Positions 7,644 to 17,223 of a DNA stretch of 22,599 bases are shown one piece after another (within the stretch, counting starts at the first letter, position 1; every line of letters begins with the position of its first letter). This DNA is from Candidatus Segatella papionis (GTDB lineage: Bacteria; Bacteroidota; Bacteroidia; Bacteroidales; Bacteroidaceae), in contig DBLF01000018.1 of the NCBI GenBank assembly GCA_002297965.1, forward strand, positions 33,148 through 55,746. Direction: 5' to 3'. The notes beneath the pieces are model-generated. The model was not told where the DNA came from. It saw only the letters and a list, made by a program, of their open reading frames with translations, and did no database searches. The translations under genes and the position numbers were made by a program.

Positions 7644-9443
7644 TTATTCCCATCCTGGGTTTTGCTCTATTTTGTTTCCTGTATTACTGTCTATCACGTT
7701 TTGTGGGATTGGGAAGAGTGTCCACTTGGTAATTGGTGAAACACTTGGCTTAAAGTAACCACCCCAATAAGGCTGATCCACCATGTACATGGCGTGGGCA
7801 TTGATGCTCTTGATGCCATCTTCACCCATGCGAAGCAAGGTGTTCCAACGACGCTCCTCACCAAACAGCTCTCTTGCACGCTCATCAAGGATGTACTGCA
7901 AGGTCATGTCGGAAGCCTGTGCCTTCACCTTGCACTGTGCACGGTCGCGCAGGATGTTGACATCGGCTGCGGCGCCTTCCTTATCTCCCATTCTCAACTT
8001 AGCTTCAGCTCTGAGAAGCAAGGTCTCAGCAGAACGATTGGCATACTGGTCGCAATACATATTGGAACGGTTACCACCATCCTTGAGGTCGTCATAGCCC
8101 CAGTCGTCAATAGGAGCCAACTTGGTCCAGATAGGGAAATACTCGGTAATCTTCTGCGTAGAGAAGTCGAGCATGCTCATCGGAACCTCCTTGCCATACA
8201 TGGAATGCTTCTTGTCGATGCACTTGAATGTACGGCGGATATTACAAGCCGCATTACGGATGTCACCCTCGTCATTCTTCCAAATATCGGTGATGACATA
8301 ATCCGTAGGTGTCATAGTAGCAATGCCACGACCACCAACGTAGGCACAGGTGTTGCCTCCTGGATATTCCATAGCATCAATGTTGGAACCTGTCCAAGGG
8401 CCATCAGCGGCACCCTTGTCGGTCTCCTTATATTCTGCCTTCCACTGCACATCACGCAATACTGGACTCATTTGAGCTGGCGTGTTGACATAGTTATCGC
8501 CACCATACTTGTGATATACGGTATAGTCATTCTCTAGAGTCCACAGAGCCTCGGTGTTACCCTCGCTATAATCGTAGTTGCCTTCCTGGAACAAGTCGAA
8601 GAAGACATTGCCATCTGCATAGTAGGCAGCCACGCCATTTTTCTCTTCCCCTGCGCCTTGGGTGGCACGTGTGCCGAAGCGCTGGGTCATCAATGGATGC
8701 AACTGCATTACCTTGTTGGCATACTCTACTGATTTTTGCAACAATGTTTTGTCATTGTCCTTGATGGTAGCCAACGCCAAGTAAGCTTCTGAGAGGAAAT
8801 GATATGCAATACCCTTGCCCACCTTACCTGCCTCGGAAGGATAATCTGGAAGATTCTCTGTAGCAGACTCCAAGTCCTTGATGGCGAAGTTGTAGGTTTC
8901 CTCGCGACTGGAGCGTACGAAGTCGAGTTTCAAGTCCTTGTTGAACTTATCTACCAATGGCACTCCGCCGAACAATTCGCCCAAAGAGAGATAGGCATAT
9001 CCACGGAAGAACATGGCCTCGCCATACATCTCTTTCTTCTTATCCGCATCAGTCCATGTCAAGGTTGGAACATTCAAGCCCTCCAAGGTCTGGTTGGAAT
9101 AGTTGACCAACATGTACATGGCCTCATATACCTTATTGGAAGAATTGGAGGTAGAAGACCATTTGGCGAAGTTACAAGAGCCACCCGAAGAATTGCGAAA
9201 ATAAGGCGTGTCGAGAATATCCGAACCTTGCCCCTTCAAAAACTTATCTATCTGATACCAGTAGCGAATGTGCTGATACATATTGGATGCCATGGCTTCC
9301 ACCTGGTCGGTGGTGTTGTACGCATCATCGGTAGTAAAGATGGTCTTTGGCTTCTCTGTCAAGAAATCTCCGTCATTACAGGAAGTCATCCCGAAGGACG
9401 CAGCAGCCAAAGCCAAAAGCAATATATTATTTGTTTTCATCAT
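7644..9443 (-). CDS. susD: SusD/RagB-family surface glycan-binding lipoprotein
   Basis: This 599-residue outer-membrane lipoprotein caps the SusC transporter and captures oligosaccharides. The signal peptide ends in MTSC with Cys22, followed by the acidic NDGD, which fits surface export in Bacteroidota. Family features include the N-terminal SusD_3 region (FLTEKPKTIFTTDDAYNTTD), the YGEAMFFRGYAYLSLGELFGG helix (about 140-160), and the C-terminal RagB part with LLLRAEAKLRMGDKEGAAADV and ILDERARELFGEERRW, ending in IPQNVIDSNTG and NPGW. It lies 47 bp after susC on the same strand, with no promoter seen between, and a terminator follows. Two adjacent ATGs (9443 and 9440) are both possible starts. 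The symbol denotes the family, not starch specificity. Confidence 0.95.
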   Translation of the reverse strand: MMKTNNILLLALAAASFGMTSCNDGDFLTEKPKTIFTTDDAYNTTDQVEAMASNMYQHIRYWYQIDKFLKGQGSDILDTPYFRNSSGGSCNFAKWSSTSNSSNKVYEAMYMLVNYSNQTLEGLNVPTLTWTDADKKKEMYGEAMFFRGYAYLSLGELFGGVPLVDKFNKDLKLDFVRSSREETYNFAIKDLESATENLPDYPSEAGKVGKGIAYHFLSEAYLALATIKDNDKTLLQKSVEYANKVMQLHPLMTQRFGTRATQGAGEEKNGVAAYYADGNVFFDLFQEGNYDYSEGNTEALWTLENDYTVYHKYGGDNYVNTPAQMSPVLRDVQWKAEYKETDKGAADGPWTGSNIDAMEYPGGNTCAYVGGRGIATMTPTDYVITDIWKNDEGDIRNAACNIRRTFKCIDKKHSMYGKEVPMSMLDFSTQKITEYFPIWTKLAPIDDWGYDDLKDGGNRSNMYCDQYANRSAETLLLRAEAKLRMGDKEGAAADVNILRDRAQCKVKAQASDMTLQYILDERARELFGEERRWNTLLRMGEDGIKSINAHAMYMVDQPYWGGYFKPSVSPITKWTLFPIPQNVIDSNTGNKIEQNPGWE

Positions 9444-9490
9444 AAATGCTTTTTAGTATAAATACTTTCTAAGAACAATACTCTTAAGAA

Positions 9491-12400
9491 CTAGAATGTG
9501 AGATTCAAGCCCACAGACACCGTTCTAGACAATGGATAATCGTATGAATAGCCTGTTCCCAAGGTCTGCTTGACCTCTGGGTCGCCACCATCCCAACCCG
9601 TGAGGGTGAAGAGGTTCTGGGCGGTAACATACAACTTGAGGTTGTTGATCATCGCCTTCTTCAACCATGCCTGACGGAAAGTGTAAGAGAGGCTCAAGCT
9701 CTGCAAACGAATGAAAGCATAGCTCTGCAATGGGCGATACCTACCATCGTTGTAGTCGATGCGTGGATACTTGTTGCTCTTGTTCTCCGCAGTCCACCAG
9801 CCATGGTTCAAGTTATTGTCATCAGCATTATCTGAATTGGTCTGGTAAGCATAGAGATTGACAGCCTTGGCATAGCCGCCACCACCGAAGAGACCAGTGA
9901 AGAGGAAGTAAAGCTCGAAATCCTTGTACCTCAGCGTATTGCCCAAGCTCATGGTGAAGTTAGGCTTATTATATCCCAAGATAGTACGGTCTTCAGCCGT
10001 AATCACACCGTCCTCGCTGCCATCCAAATTGGCAAATTTCACATCACCAGGCTTGGCACCATTGGCTTCTGCATAAGCCTTGTCTGCATCGCAAACTTGC
10101 AGATGACCGTTGGCATCATAGAGAGGTTTGCCGTCTGCCCCATAAGCCGCCTGTACTATGCCCACTGGCTTGTAGCCATAGATGGCACCGAGCGACTTGC
10201 CAAGGAACAAAGAGTTGCTGATGTCATCCTTGCCATCGCCATAAAGTTCCTTCAGCTTGTTGCGGTTCAAGTAGAAATTGAGCGCACTCTCCCAAGAGAA
10301 GTCTTTGGTCATGATGTTCTTGGTATTGAGATTGATTTCAATACCCCAGTTGTCAACTCGTCCCATCGTAGCCTTCATAGAGGACAGACCATTGATCATC
10401 ACAGGAATGGTACGATTGAATATCTGGTTGGTGGTCTTGGAGTTGTAGGCATCCAGCTGGATGTTGATACGATCCTTCAAGAGTCCGAGTTCAAAACCAT
10501 AGTTGAAAGACTCTGTAGACTCCCATCCCAAGTTAGGGTTGCCCATGGAAGTGATACGCTGTGCCCAGGTTACCTCGGAGGTATTGCCGAAAGGATAGCT
10601 GAAACCACCCATCTGTCCGAGGGTAATCTTCTGCAAGGTCTCGTATGGACTAAGCGACTGGTTACCATTTTTACCCCAGGAAGCCTTCAACTTCAAGTAA
10701 GAAATCGGCTTGACAGCCTGGATGAACTTCTCGTTGCTGGCAGTCCATGCCAAGCCTACGGCTGGGAAGTTACCCCACTTATGGTTGGTACCAAACACTG
10801 AGGAGCCGTCACGACGTAAGGATGCACTGATATGATAAGTATCCTTGTAGTTGTAATTTATACGCCACAAATAACCCACATCGTTCTTCTTGGTATAACC
10901 CGTATTGCTGATTTTTTGTGTGGCAGCATTGTTGAGTCCGTATGCGCCCTGAAAAGTGTTGCCCAGTGCAGAGAAATCCGAGCCACTCATGCCCCTGTAG
11001 TCATATACCTTGGAGTCACGAGTATATACGAAAGTAGCATCCACATAGTGGTCGCCAAACTGATGGTTGTAATTGAGAATGTTATCCCAAACCCAGTAAG
11101 TGTTCTTAGTACGAGCATTGCTACCATTGGCCTTAGCCAAGAATCCAGAGATAGTTGCCTGGGAGTAGCGGTCATCGGAAGAGCCCTCCTGCACATAATA
11201 TCCCTCATGAGTGAACTGGTCACGCTCCACATTCTCTATAGAATAAGTACCATTCATGCGGAAGGTAAGGCCATCCAACCAGGGACAGGTAAGCAATACA
11301 TGTCCTTTGAGGTCCAATGTATTATAGGTATCATGGTCATCCTTGGTGCCACTCAACACATCCCACATTGGGTTGACACGATATTGTCCCTCCGTCATAG
11401 GAAACTTCTCCAAGCCTCCGCCATCGGCACGCTCCGCACGTCCGTATGGACTCAAGCGAACAGCCTGGTAGAGGTTATAGACAGTAGGACCTGAATAATC
11501 TCGGTAAGTATAAGCAGCCTGACCTCCTATCTGCAACCACTTGGTGATGTCGCTCTGCAAACGCATATTCAGAGATGTACGAGAATAGTCATCGCCCTTG
11601 ACCACACCTTGTTGGTCGGCATAGCTGCCAGAGAAATAATAGTTGACTTTTTCTGTAGCTCCAGAAACAGAAGCCGCATAGTTCTGCATCAAGCCCGTGC
11701 GAGTACAGTAATCAAACCAGTCAATGGTCTTCCCCGCCTTGTAGTTTTCATACTCAAAAGAGTGCATCCAGGTAGGGTCTGCATCCTCCGCAAGACCATT
11801 GAGGGTATTCACCTTCTTAATATAGTCTTGTGGACTGAGCACATCAGGTTTCGATGCCGCAGTCGAGAACGACCAGGAAGAGTTGACATTGATGACAGGC
11901 TTTCCCAGCACGCCCTTCTTGGTAGTAACCATGATGACACCATTGGCAGCCTGGGAGCCATACGCTGCCAAAGAAGTAGCATCTTTCAGCACGCTCACGC
12001 TCTGAATGGTGTTAGGATCAATATCAGAATAAGGTCCCATATATATAACACCATCAACAACAATCAATGGGGATGAACCACCATTGACAGACTTCTGTCC
12101 ACGAACTTGGACAGATGGATTCTGACCAGCACCTTGCTCCTGCGACATGGTAATACCCGTCACAGTACCACGCAATACATTCAAAGCACTGGCGGTAGGA
12201 ATGTTGGCAACAGGCGAGTTGGCAACGTTCACTGTAGAAACAGAACCCGTGAAGTTTTTGCGCTGCACGGTACCATAACCAACCACGACCACCTCATTCA
12301 AAGTCTTACCTTCTTCCTCCAACTTGATATTGAGTTCCTTTCCTGCCTCGACCTTGAGATTTTGAGTTTTATACCCGATGTATGAAATTTCCAAGTCTGC

Positions 12401-12655
12401 ACCAACAGGAGCATTGAAACTGAAGTTTCCGTCAATATCGGAAACAGCTCCATTAGAAGTACCTTTTTCCTTGACGGTGGCTCCAATGATTGGCTCACCC
12501 TTGTCGTCTACAACCTTACCTTTCACGAGATTGTCTTGCTGTGCTTCTTGCACCGTTCGGGCTGCCATCATTATTTGGCATGTACCTCCCATAAGTGCCA
12601 AGGCAGATGCAAACATCAATCTACGCGACGAAGTCAAAAACTGCTCTTTTTTCAT
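9491..12655 (-). CDS. susC: SusC/RagA-family TonB-dependent outer-membrane transporter
   Basis: This 1054-residue outer-membrane protein imports oligosaccharides with SusD. After a signal peptide (about 1-32) comes a carboxypeptidase-regulatory-like domain (about 43-115, VKGKVVDDKGEPIIGATV), a TonB-box-like segment NEVVVVGYGTV (120-130), a plug (about 134-250) with PLIVVDGVIY and the SusC signature SLAAYGSQAANGVIMVTTKKG-like stretch, then a long beta-barrel ending in an aromatic residue (VGLNLTF). It lacks the N-terminal STN domain, so anti-sigma signalling is not expected. It is first gene of the susCD operon and divergent from the hybrid sensor gene, the usual arrangement when that sensor controls it. 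The glycan cannot be read from the sequence. Confidence 0.96.
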   Translation of the reverse strand: MKKEQFLTSSRRLMFASALALMGGTCQIMMAARTVQEAQQDNLVKGKVVDDKGEPIIGATVKEKGTSNGAVSDIDGNFSFNAPVGADLEISYIGYKTQNLKVEAGKELNIKLEEEGKTLNEVVVVGYGTVQRKNFTGSVSTVNVANSPVANIPTASALNVLRGTVTGITMSQEQGAGQNPSVQVRGQKSVNGGSSPLIVVDGVIYMGPYSDIDPNTIQSVSVLKDATSLAAYGSQAANGVIMVTTKKGVLGKPVINVNSSWSFSTAASKPDVLSPQDYIKKVNTLNGLAEDADPTWMHSFEYENYKAGKTIDWFDYCTRTGLMQNYAASVSGATEKVNYYFSGSYADQQGVVKGDDYSRTSLNMRLQSDITKWLQIGGQAAYTYRDYSGPTVYNLYQAVRLSPYGRAERADGGGLEKFPMTEGQYRVNPMWDVLSGTKDDHDTYNTLDLKGHVLLTCPWLDGLTFRMNGTYSIENVERDQFTHEGYYVQEGSSDDRYSQATISGFLAKANGSNARTKNTYWVWDNILNYNHQFGDHYVDATFVYTRDSKVYDYRGMSGSDFSALGNTFQGAYGLNNAATQKISNTGYTKKNDVGYLWRINYNYKDTYHISASLRRDGSSVFGTNHKWGNFPAVGLAWTASNEKFIQAVKPISYLKLKASWGKNGNQSLSPYETLQKITLGQMGGFSYPFGNTSEVTWAQRITSMGNPNLGWESTESFNYGFELGLLKDRINIQLDAYNSKTTNQIFNRTIPVMINGLSSMKATMGRVDNWGIEINLNTKNIMTKDFSWESALNFYLNRNKLKELYGDGKDDISNSLFLGKSLGAIYGYKPVGIVQAAYGADGKPLYDANGHLQVCDADKAYAEANGAKPGDVKFANLDGSEDGVITAEDRTILGYNKPNFTMSLGNTLRYKDFELYFLFTGLFGGGGYAKAVNLYAYQTNSDNADDNNLNHGWWTAENKSNKYPRIDYNDGRYRPLQSYAFIRLQSLSLSYTFRQAWLKKAMINNLKLYVTAQNLFTLTGWDGGDPEVKQTLGTGYSYDYPLSRTVSVGLNLTF

Positions 12656-12727
12656 TACTGTTTTGATGTTTAAAGTTTAAAATTGTTTGATCGTAATCAA
12701 TTATATCATTATGTGTATGTCTCAATT

Positions 12728-12747
12728 GGATGGCGCAAAATTATATA
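12728..12747 (-). promoter_or_regulatory. susC core promoter block shared with the GH16 gene
   Basis: The plus strand reads GGATGGCGCAAAATTATATA; in the transcribed direction it includes the -7 box TAATTTTG. The same 20 bp, with one change, is found at 22292-22311 ahead of the GH16 fusion gene. Confidence 0.75.
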
Positions 12748-12750
12748 TTT

Positions 12751-12794
12751 TTTTCCAAACAGCCCCAATGCTTTTGCGCTATTTTCCAAACGGC
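12751..12794. repeat. Two direct copies of TTTTCCAAACRGC upstream of susC
   Basis: TTTTCCAAACAGC (12751-12763) and TTTTCCAAACGGC (12782-12794) are 31 bp apart, about three helical turns. The nearer copy starts 8 bp from the -7 box, overlapping the -33 area. This spacing suggests tandem binding on one DNA face. Confidence 0.7.
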
Positions 12795-12882
12795 AGTAGA
12801 GTTTTTGTGAAATATCACGATAAACGTACAAAATCTGTTATTATTCGTACACTATAAGTCACTTATTAGCCTATCTATCATA

Positions 12883-12896
12883 AATTTAGCTAAATT
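12883..12896. promoter_or_regulatory. Perfect 14-bp palindrome upstream of the hybrid sensor gene
   Basis: AATTTAGCTAAATT is its own reverse complement. It lies 26 bp upstream of the sensor gene -7 box and may be a protein site. AT-rich palindromes of this size can also arise by chance. Confidence 0.4.
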
Positions 12897-12922
12897 GCAC
12901 TAGATTATTACCCAAAACTTTG

Positions 12923-12930
12923 TAACTTTG
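12923..12930 (+). promoter_or_regulatory. Hybrid sensor gene -7 promoter box
   Basis: TAACTTTG matches TAnnTTTG and lies 32 bp upstream of the start codon. A -33 element is not clear. Confidence 0.6.
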
Positions 12931-12962
12931 CCAAGGAAATAAAATTATAAACATAAACATTT

Positions 12963-15900
12963 ATGAACTATATGAAAAAAGTGAGTACTCGCTTCACTAA
13001 GATAGTTGTTTTCATGCTCACTATGATAGCATTTCATCTTCCACTATGGTCTATCTCCATACCTTTCGAAGTACGTAATGCGGTATATCCTGCGACTTCA
13101 GAGGAGCAAAAGTGCATGCTCATTGACAAGCAAGGATTGATATGGATAGGATCAGACAATGGCATCAAGACCTACGACGGCTATCTCTTCAAGTCCTATC
13201 GCAATCACTCCAAGTCGCCAAGAGTGCTCCCAAGCAACAGCATACGCTGCATGGCGGAAGATCACGACGATGGCATTTGGATAGGAACAGAAGGAGGATT
13301 GGCGAGAATGGACAAAACCACACAACGCTTTACTATCTACCAACTGACCGTCAAGACAGCAGGCAAGAGTGTGTTTCCGCTTTTCACCGCCAGCAATGGC
13401 GACGCGTGGATGGGATACGACAACCTCTTGGTGAGATACGTCAGAAAAAACAAGAAATTCAAATTCTACCATCAAGGCAACACCCAAGTGATAGATGCCA
13501 ACGGCAAAAAGCACAGCCTCGATTTTTCCGATATTCAGAGCTTTGCCGAAGACAGGCAGGGCACCATTTATCTCGGCACGTGGCAACATGGCATATACCG
13601 TATCGGCAGACAAGGGCGCACCTTGTACCAATTGCGACTGCCCAAAGGGAAAAACATAGCCGCCCACACCATGTTGATTGACAGAAAAGGGCGACTTTGG
13701 ATTGGAACGTGGGGAGAGGGGGTATGCTGTCTCAACACGCCAAGCAACACGACCAATCCAGGCTACACCGACTACAGCAAGCATAGCCCAGAATTCTCCA
13801 TCAACTACCACTTGATAGAAGACCCCACTTCGAAGACCATCTGGACTTGCACAAGAGACGGTATAGGCTTCATCCAAGAGAATCATCTCAACGAAGGTTT
13901 CACCTATCTAAAGAATATCGGTATCAGGAAAGAATACCCTGTACAAAGTACGATGGACCTGGCTACAGACGGCAAGGGAAGCCTATGGGCTCTTACCCTC
14001 AACCAGGGATTGCTGCATCTCAGCACCCAACCTTCCATCTTTCAAATGCACGACATCGACACCGATCGCCTCACCATCAATGGCATCAATAGCATCTCTA
14101 CCAACGATGGCACCCACTTGTGGATGGCATTGGCTCCCGCAGGCATCGCCCTCTACAACAAGGACACGAAGAAAGCCCTGTACAATCAGGAAATTCCAGG
14201 ACTGCAAGGCATCCCCTACAACATCATCAACACCCATGCCAACAGTATCATGCAAAAGGGTGCCAACGAAACGTGGATTGCCATCCATGGTTATGGTATC
14301 ATACACATCAAGAACGGAAAGGCGATTCTTTGGAACAACAAAAATTGTAAATTCGTAAAGAGTAATTACGTGAAGTCTCTCCTCACCAGCAAGAGGGGAA
14401 TCACATTCGTTGGCGAGAACGGCTGGCTCAATTACATCTTGCCATCGGGAGAAATCATCAATAAGAAACTGGATGCCAGCGTGTCAAACATACAGGAAGA
14501 CCATCTGGGTAGAATTTGGGTATCGACCGAGGATAAAGGCATCATCTGCATCCATGGTGATTTTTATCATCCCAGCAAGCTCAAGCTGACCAACTACAAC
14601 CTCGCCAACCAGCGACTAGACATCCCAGACGTGACCAATTGTATCGAAGACGCGCACCACCACATACTCGCTATTTCGAAGAGTGGCGGACTGTACCGTT
14701 ACAATCTTGAAAAAGACAAGTTCGACTGCATCAGCAACTTGTTTCCAGGCAAGTTGGACCGTGCATTCTCTATCGTCAAAGACCCAGCAGGACATATTTG
14801 GATAACTACCGACGATGCTCTCACCATGCTGTATATCAGTAAAAAGGGCAACCTGCTATACAACAATTATACCAGTGAAGACGGCCTAGGAAGCATGTTC
14901 TTCCAAGCCAACTCCTGCTTTCAATTTGGCAACCAGATATACCTGGGCTCCGGCAAAGAACTAGTCTGTGTCAATGCGACCCTAGCCCAAGCACCACAAA
15001 GCAGCAAGTCGCCCTACAACATCATCGTGACCGACTTGTTACTCAACGATAAACGCCTTGCCACTATCGACTCTACGCAGCGAAAGAGGATATGCGAGCA
15101 AAGCCCTTCCTACATGCGTCGCATCGTACTGCCGCCCTCCATCTACAAGTTTGGAGTGGAATTCGCCATGCTTTCCTACAGCAACCCTAAGCAATGCAAG
15201 TATGCCTATCTACTGGAGGGGTACAACGACAAATGGCAAACCGTAAGTGCAAGCTATCGTCAAGCCACATTCGAGAACTTGCCTTCTGGTACTTATCATT
15301 TGCACCTCAAGGCGGCAGACAGCCGTGGAAGATGGAGCAAGCTACCCTACAGCATCGAGATCAAGATTCTGCCGCCTTGGTATGCTTCATGGTGGGCATA
15401 CATTATATATATAGGCATCGCCATACTGGCCATACACATCTCCATCCGTTGGTACCGTGCCCGCATTCGCACCAAGAACCGCCTACAGATGGCCAATGTG
15501 TTCACCAACATCACGCACGAGCTGCTCACACCATTGTCCATCATTTCTGCAGCGGCGGATTCCATCCAACAGGGAATTCCTTCTGCTGCACAGGAAACAG
15601 GAATTATCCACAGCAACATCGACCGCCTGAGCCGTATGCTCCGCCAGATACTGGAAGTGAGGAAGTCGCAGGCTGGCAAACTCAAGCTACAGGTTAGCAA
15701 AGGAAACTTAAGAGATTTCTGTCAACAAACGATCAACGACATCATGCCGATGTTCGTACAGAAGAACATCCAATTGGATAGCTATATAGACATACAGGAA
15801 AGTGAGATAGAAGAATGGTTTGACGAAGACAAGTTGGAGAAAATACTCTACAACCTATTGAGCAATGCCGCCAAATACACCCCTATGGGTGGAAAGGCAA

Positions 15901-17078
15901 AATTGTCGGTAAGAACCCAAGACGACCAAGCTTGCATCAGCGTTTCCGACACGGGTATCGGCATGTCTGCCAATAAGCTAAGACACTTATACCAGCGATT
16001 CCTAGACGGAGACTACCGCCAAATGCAAACGGTAGGAACAGGGCTAGGGTTATCCCTTGTCAAGGACTTGGTGAAATTGCACCATGGCACCATCAAGTGT
16101 AAGAGCAAAAAGGGCAAAGGAACCACCTTTACCCTCCATATCCCCATCAACAAGAACTGCTATGAGCCAAGCGAAATTACACAGACCAAGAAGATGACCC
16201 GGCACGAGGAAGCCGTGCAAGCCATTGCTGGCACTCATTCGATTCTGCCAAGGTGGGATGAAGAAAAAAGCAAGAAGATTCAAAACGACCAGGTAGAAAG
16301 CGATGAGGAATATACTATCCTGCTCGTAGAGGACAATATGGAACTGCTTGCACTGATGAGCCGTCTGCTAGGCACTCGCTACCATATCAAGACAGCCAGC
16401 AATGGGGAGAAGGCACAAAGAATCATTCAGAAAGCTCCACTCGACATCGTGGTGACAGATGTGATGATGCCAGTGTTGGATGGCATCGAACTGACATATT
16501 GGATTAAAAATTCCAAGGAATATGCCCAGCTACCTGTCATCATGCTCACGGCAAAGACAAAGGGAGACGACCGAAACGAAGGTTATCGCGTCGGAGCTGA
16601 CGATTACATCACCAAACCTTTCAACATTGCCGACCTACAGGTACGCATAGACAACATCATTGCCAACAGAAAACGTATCAAGGAAAGATTCCAAATGCAA
16701 ACGGAATACAAGGTGGAAGAGCAGCACTACAGCAATCCAGACGAGATATTCCTTAAGAACGCAATAAGAATGGTACTTTCTCATATTACAGAAAGCGACT
16801 ATGGTAGGGAAGACCTCGCTGCCGACCTCTGCGTCAGTGGCAGTACCCTATACAACAAGTTACGCGCCATTACAGGCACCAACATTAGTAGCTTCATCAA
16901 CAGCATCCGTATGAAGGAAGCCTGCAAAATTCTCAAGCAGACCCCAGACATTCGTATTGCCGTACTGGCCGTCAAAGTAGGATTCGCTACCCCACGCTAC
17001 TTCAGCCAATGTTTCAAGAAAGAATTTGGCATGACTGTAAGAGAGTATGCCGATTCCATCGGTAAGGAGAAAGGGTAA
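12963..17078 (+). CDS. Hybrid two-component system sensor kinase/AraC-type regulator (HTCS)
   Basis: This 1371-residue one-protein sensor and transcription factor is of the kind that controls polysaccharide utilisation loci. An N-terminal signal/anchor (about 4-30; a second ATG at 12972 would start directly with MKK) leads to a periplasmic propeller of Reg_prop-like repeats (IWIGTEGGL, LWIGTWGEG, IWVSTEDKG and others) and a Y_Y_Y domain (about 739-800). One membrane helix (about 812-830) is followed by a HisKA with His852 (THELLTPLS), an ATPase domain (NLLSNAAKYTP about 965, DTGIGMS, GTGLGLS about 1025), a receiver with Glu1123/Asp1124 and phospho-acceptor Asp1166 (VVTDVMMP), and an AraC HTH (about 1258-1371). 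All key residues are present. It is divergent from susC and probably activates it on binding an oligosaccharide. Confidence 0.96.
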   Translation: MNYMKKVSTRFTKIVVFMLTMIAFHLPLWSISIPFEVRNAVYPATSEEQKCMLIDKQGLIWIGSDNGIKTYDGYLFKSYRNHSKSPRVLPSNSIRCMAEDHDDGIWIGTEGGLARMDKTTQRFTIYQLTVKTAGKSVFPLFTASNGDAWMGYDNLLVRYVRKNKKFKFYHQGNTQVIDANGKKHSLDFSDIQSFAEDRQGTIYLGTWQHGIYRIGRQGRTLYQLRLPKGKNIAAHTMLIDRKGRLWIGTWGEGVCCLNTPSNTTNPGYTDYSKHSPEFSINYHLIEDPTSKTIWTCTRDGIGFIQENHLNEGFTYLKNIGIRKEYPVQSTMDLATDGKGSLWALTLNQGLLHLSTQPSIFQMHDIDTDRLTINGINSISTNDGTHLWMALAPAGIALYNKDTKKALYNQEIPGLQGIPYNIINTHANSIMQKGANETWIAIHGYGIIHIKNGKAILWNNKNCKFVKSNYVKSLLTSKRGITFVGENGWLNYILPSGEIINKKLDASVSNIQEDHLGRIWVSTEDKGIICIHGDFYHPSKLKLTNYNLANQRLDIPDVTNCIEDAHHHILAISKSGGLYRYNLEKDKFDCISNLFPGKLDRAFSIVKDPAGHIWITTDDALTMLYISKKGNLLYNNYTSEDGLGSMFFQANSCFQFGNQIYLGSGKELVCVNATLAQAPQSSKSPYNIIVTDLLLNDKRLATIDSTQRKRICEQSPSYMRRIVLPPSIYKFGVEFAMLSYSNPKQCKYAYLLEGYNDKWQTVSASYRQATFENLPSGTYHLHLKAADSRGRWSKLPYSIEIKILPPWYASWWAYIIYIGIAILAIHISIRWYRARIRTKNRLQMANVFTNITHELLTPLSIISAAADSIQQGIPSAAQETGIIHSNIDRLSRMLRQILEVRKSQAGKLKLQVSKGNLRDFCQQTINDIMPMFVQKNIQLDSYIDIQESEIEEWFDEDKLEKILYNLLSNAAKYTPMGGKAKLSVRTQDDQACISVSDTGIGMSANKLRHLYQRFLDGDYRQMQTVGTGLGLSLVKDLVKLHHGTIKCKSKKGKGTTFTLHIPINKNCYEPSEITQTKKMTRHEEAVQAIAGTHSILPRWDEEKSKKIQNDQVESDEEYTILLVEDNMELLALMSRLLGTRYHIKTASNGEKAQRIIQKAPLDIVVTDVMMPVLDGIELTYWIKNSKEYAQLPVIMLTAKTKGDDRNEGYRVGADDYITKPFNIADLQVRIDNIIANRKRIKERFQMQTEYKVEEQHYSNPDEIFLKNAIRMVLSHITESDYGREDLAADLCVSGSTLYNKLRAITGTNISSFINSIRMKEACKILKQTPDIRIAVLAVKVGFATPRYFSQCFKKEFGMTVREYADSIGKEKG

Positions 17079-17087
17079 GAAACATTC

Positions 17088-17209
17088 AGAAACCCACTAC
17101 CTACCATGTCACCAAGCCTTTATTCACGCAAATAAAGTCTATATTTAGTTAAATACAGCTTATATTTAAGCAAATATAGCTTAGGCGACATAGTAGGTAG
17201 TAGGCTTCT
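17088..17209 (-). repeat. Long inverted repeat with three inner hairpins: candidate structured RNA in the GH43 3' region
   Basis: Arms 17088-17113 and 17184-17209 (26 nt each) match at 22 of 26 positions. The four differences are A-C mismatches on the plus strand and G-U pairs on the minus strand, so the minus-strand RNA has an unbroken 26-bp stem. Inside lie three small hairpins with stems at 17118-17124/17131-17137, 17141-17146/17151-17156 and 17162-17167/17172-17177. Their two extra non-Watson-Crick pairs are also G-U only on the minus strand. It begins 80 nt after the GH43 stop and ends beyond the convergent sensor gene's stop. There is no U run as in a simple terminator. A small inverted-repeat transposon remnant is the main alternative. 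Confidence 0.7.
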
Positions 17210-17223
17210 ACAGGTTTTATACT

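Larger units (their letters stand above)
12656..12962. promoter_or_regulatory. Divergent control region between susC and the hybrid sensor gene
   Basis: This 307-bp region has no gene. It holds the susC -7 box (TAATTTTG on the minus strand, 12743-12736), the sensor gene -7 box (12923-12930), two direct copies of TTTTCCAAACRGC 31 bp apart, a TCACGATAAA element (12815-12824) next to a GTGA-TATT-TCAC repeat, and a 14-bp palindrome (12883-12896). These are candidate sites for the hybrid regulator's AraC-type domain. Confidence 0.7.

Noticed and set aside
13152..13886. 244-codon minus-strand open frame opposite the HTCS sensor domain
   Set aside because: The plus-strand Reg_prop repeats are continuous through it; no support for an antisense gene.
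17088..17209. Inverted repeat read as an ordinary rho-independent terminator
   Set aside because: The loop region is 70 nt with its own hairpins, and no T run follows either arm, unlike the two clear terminators at 5242 and 19537.
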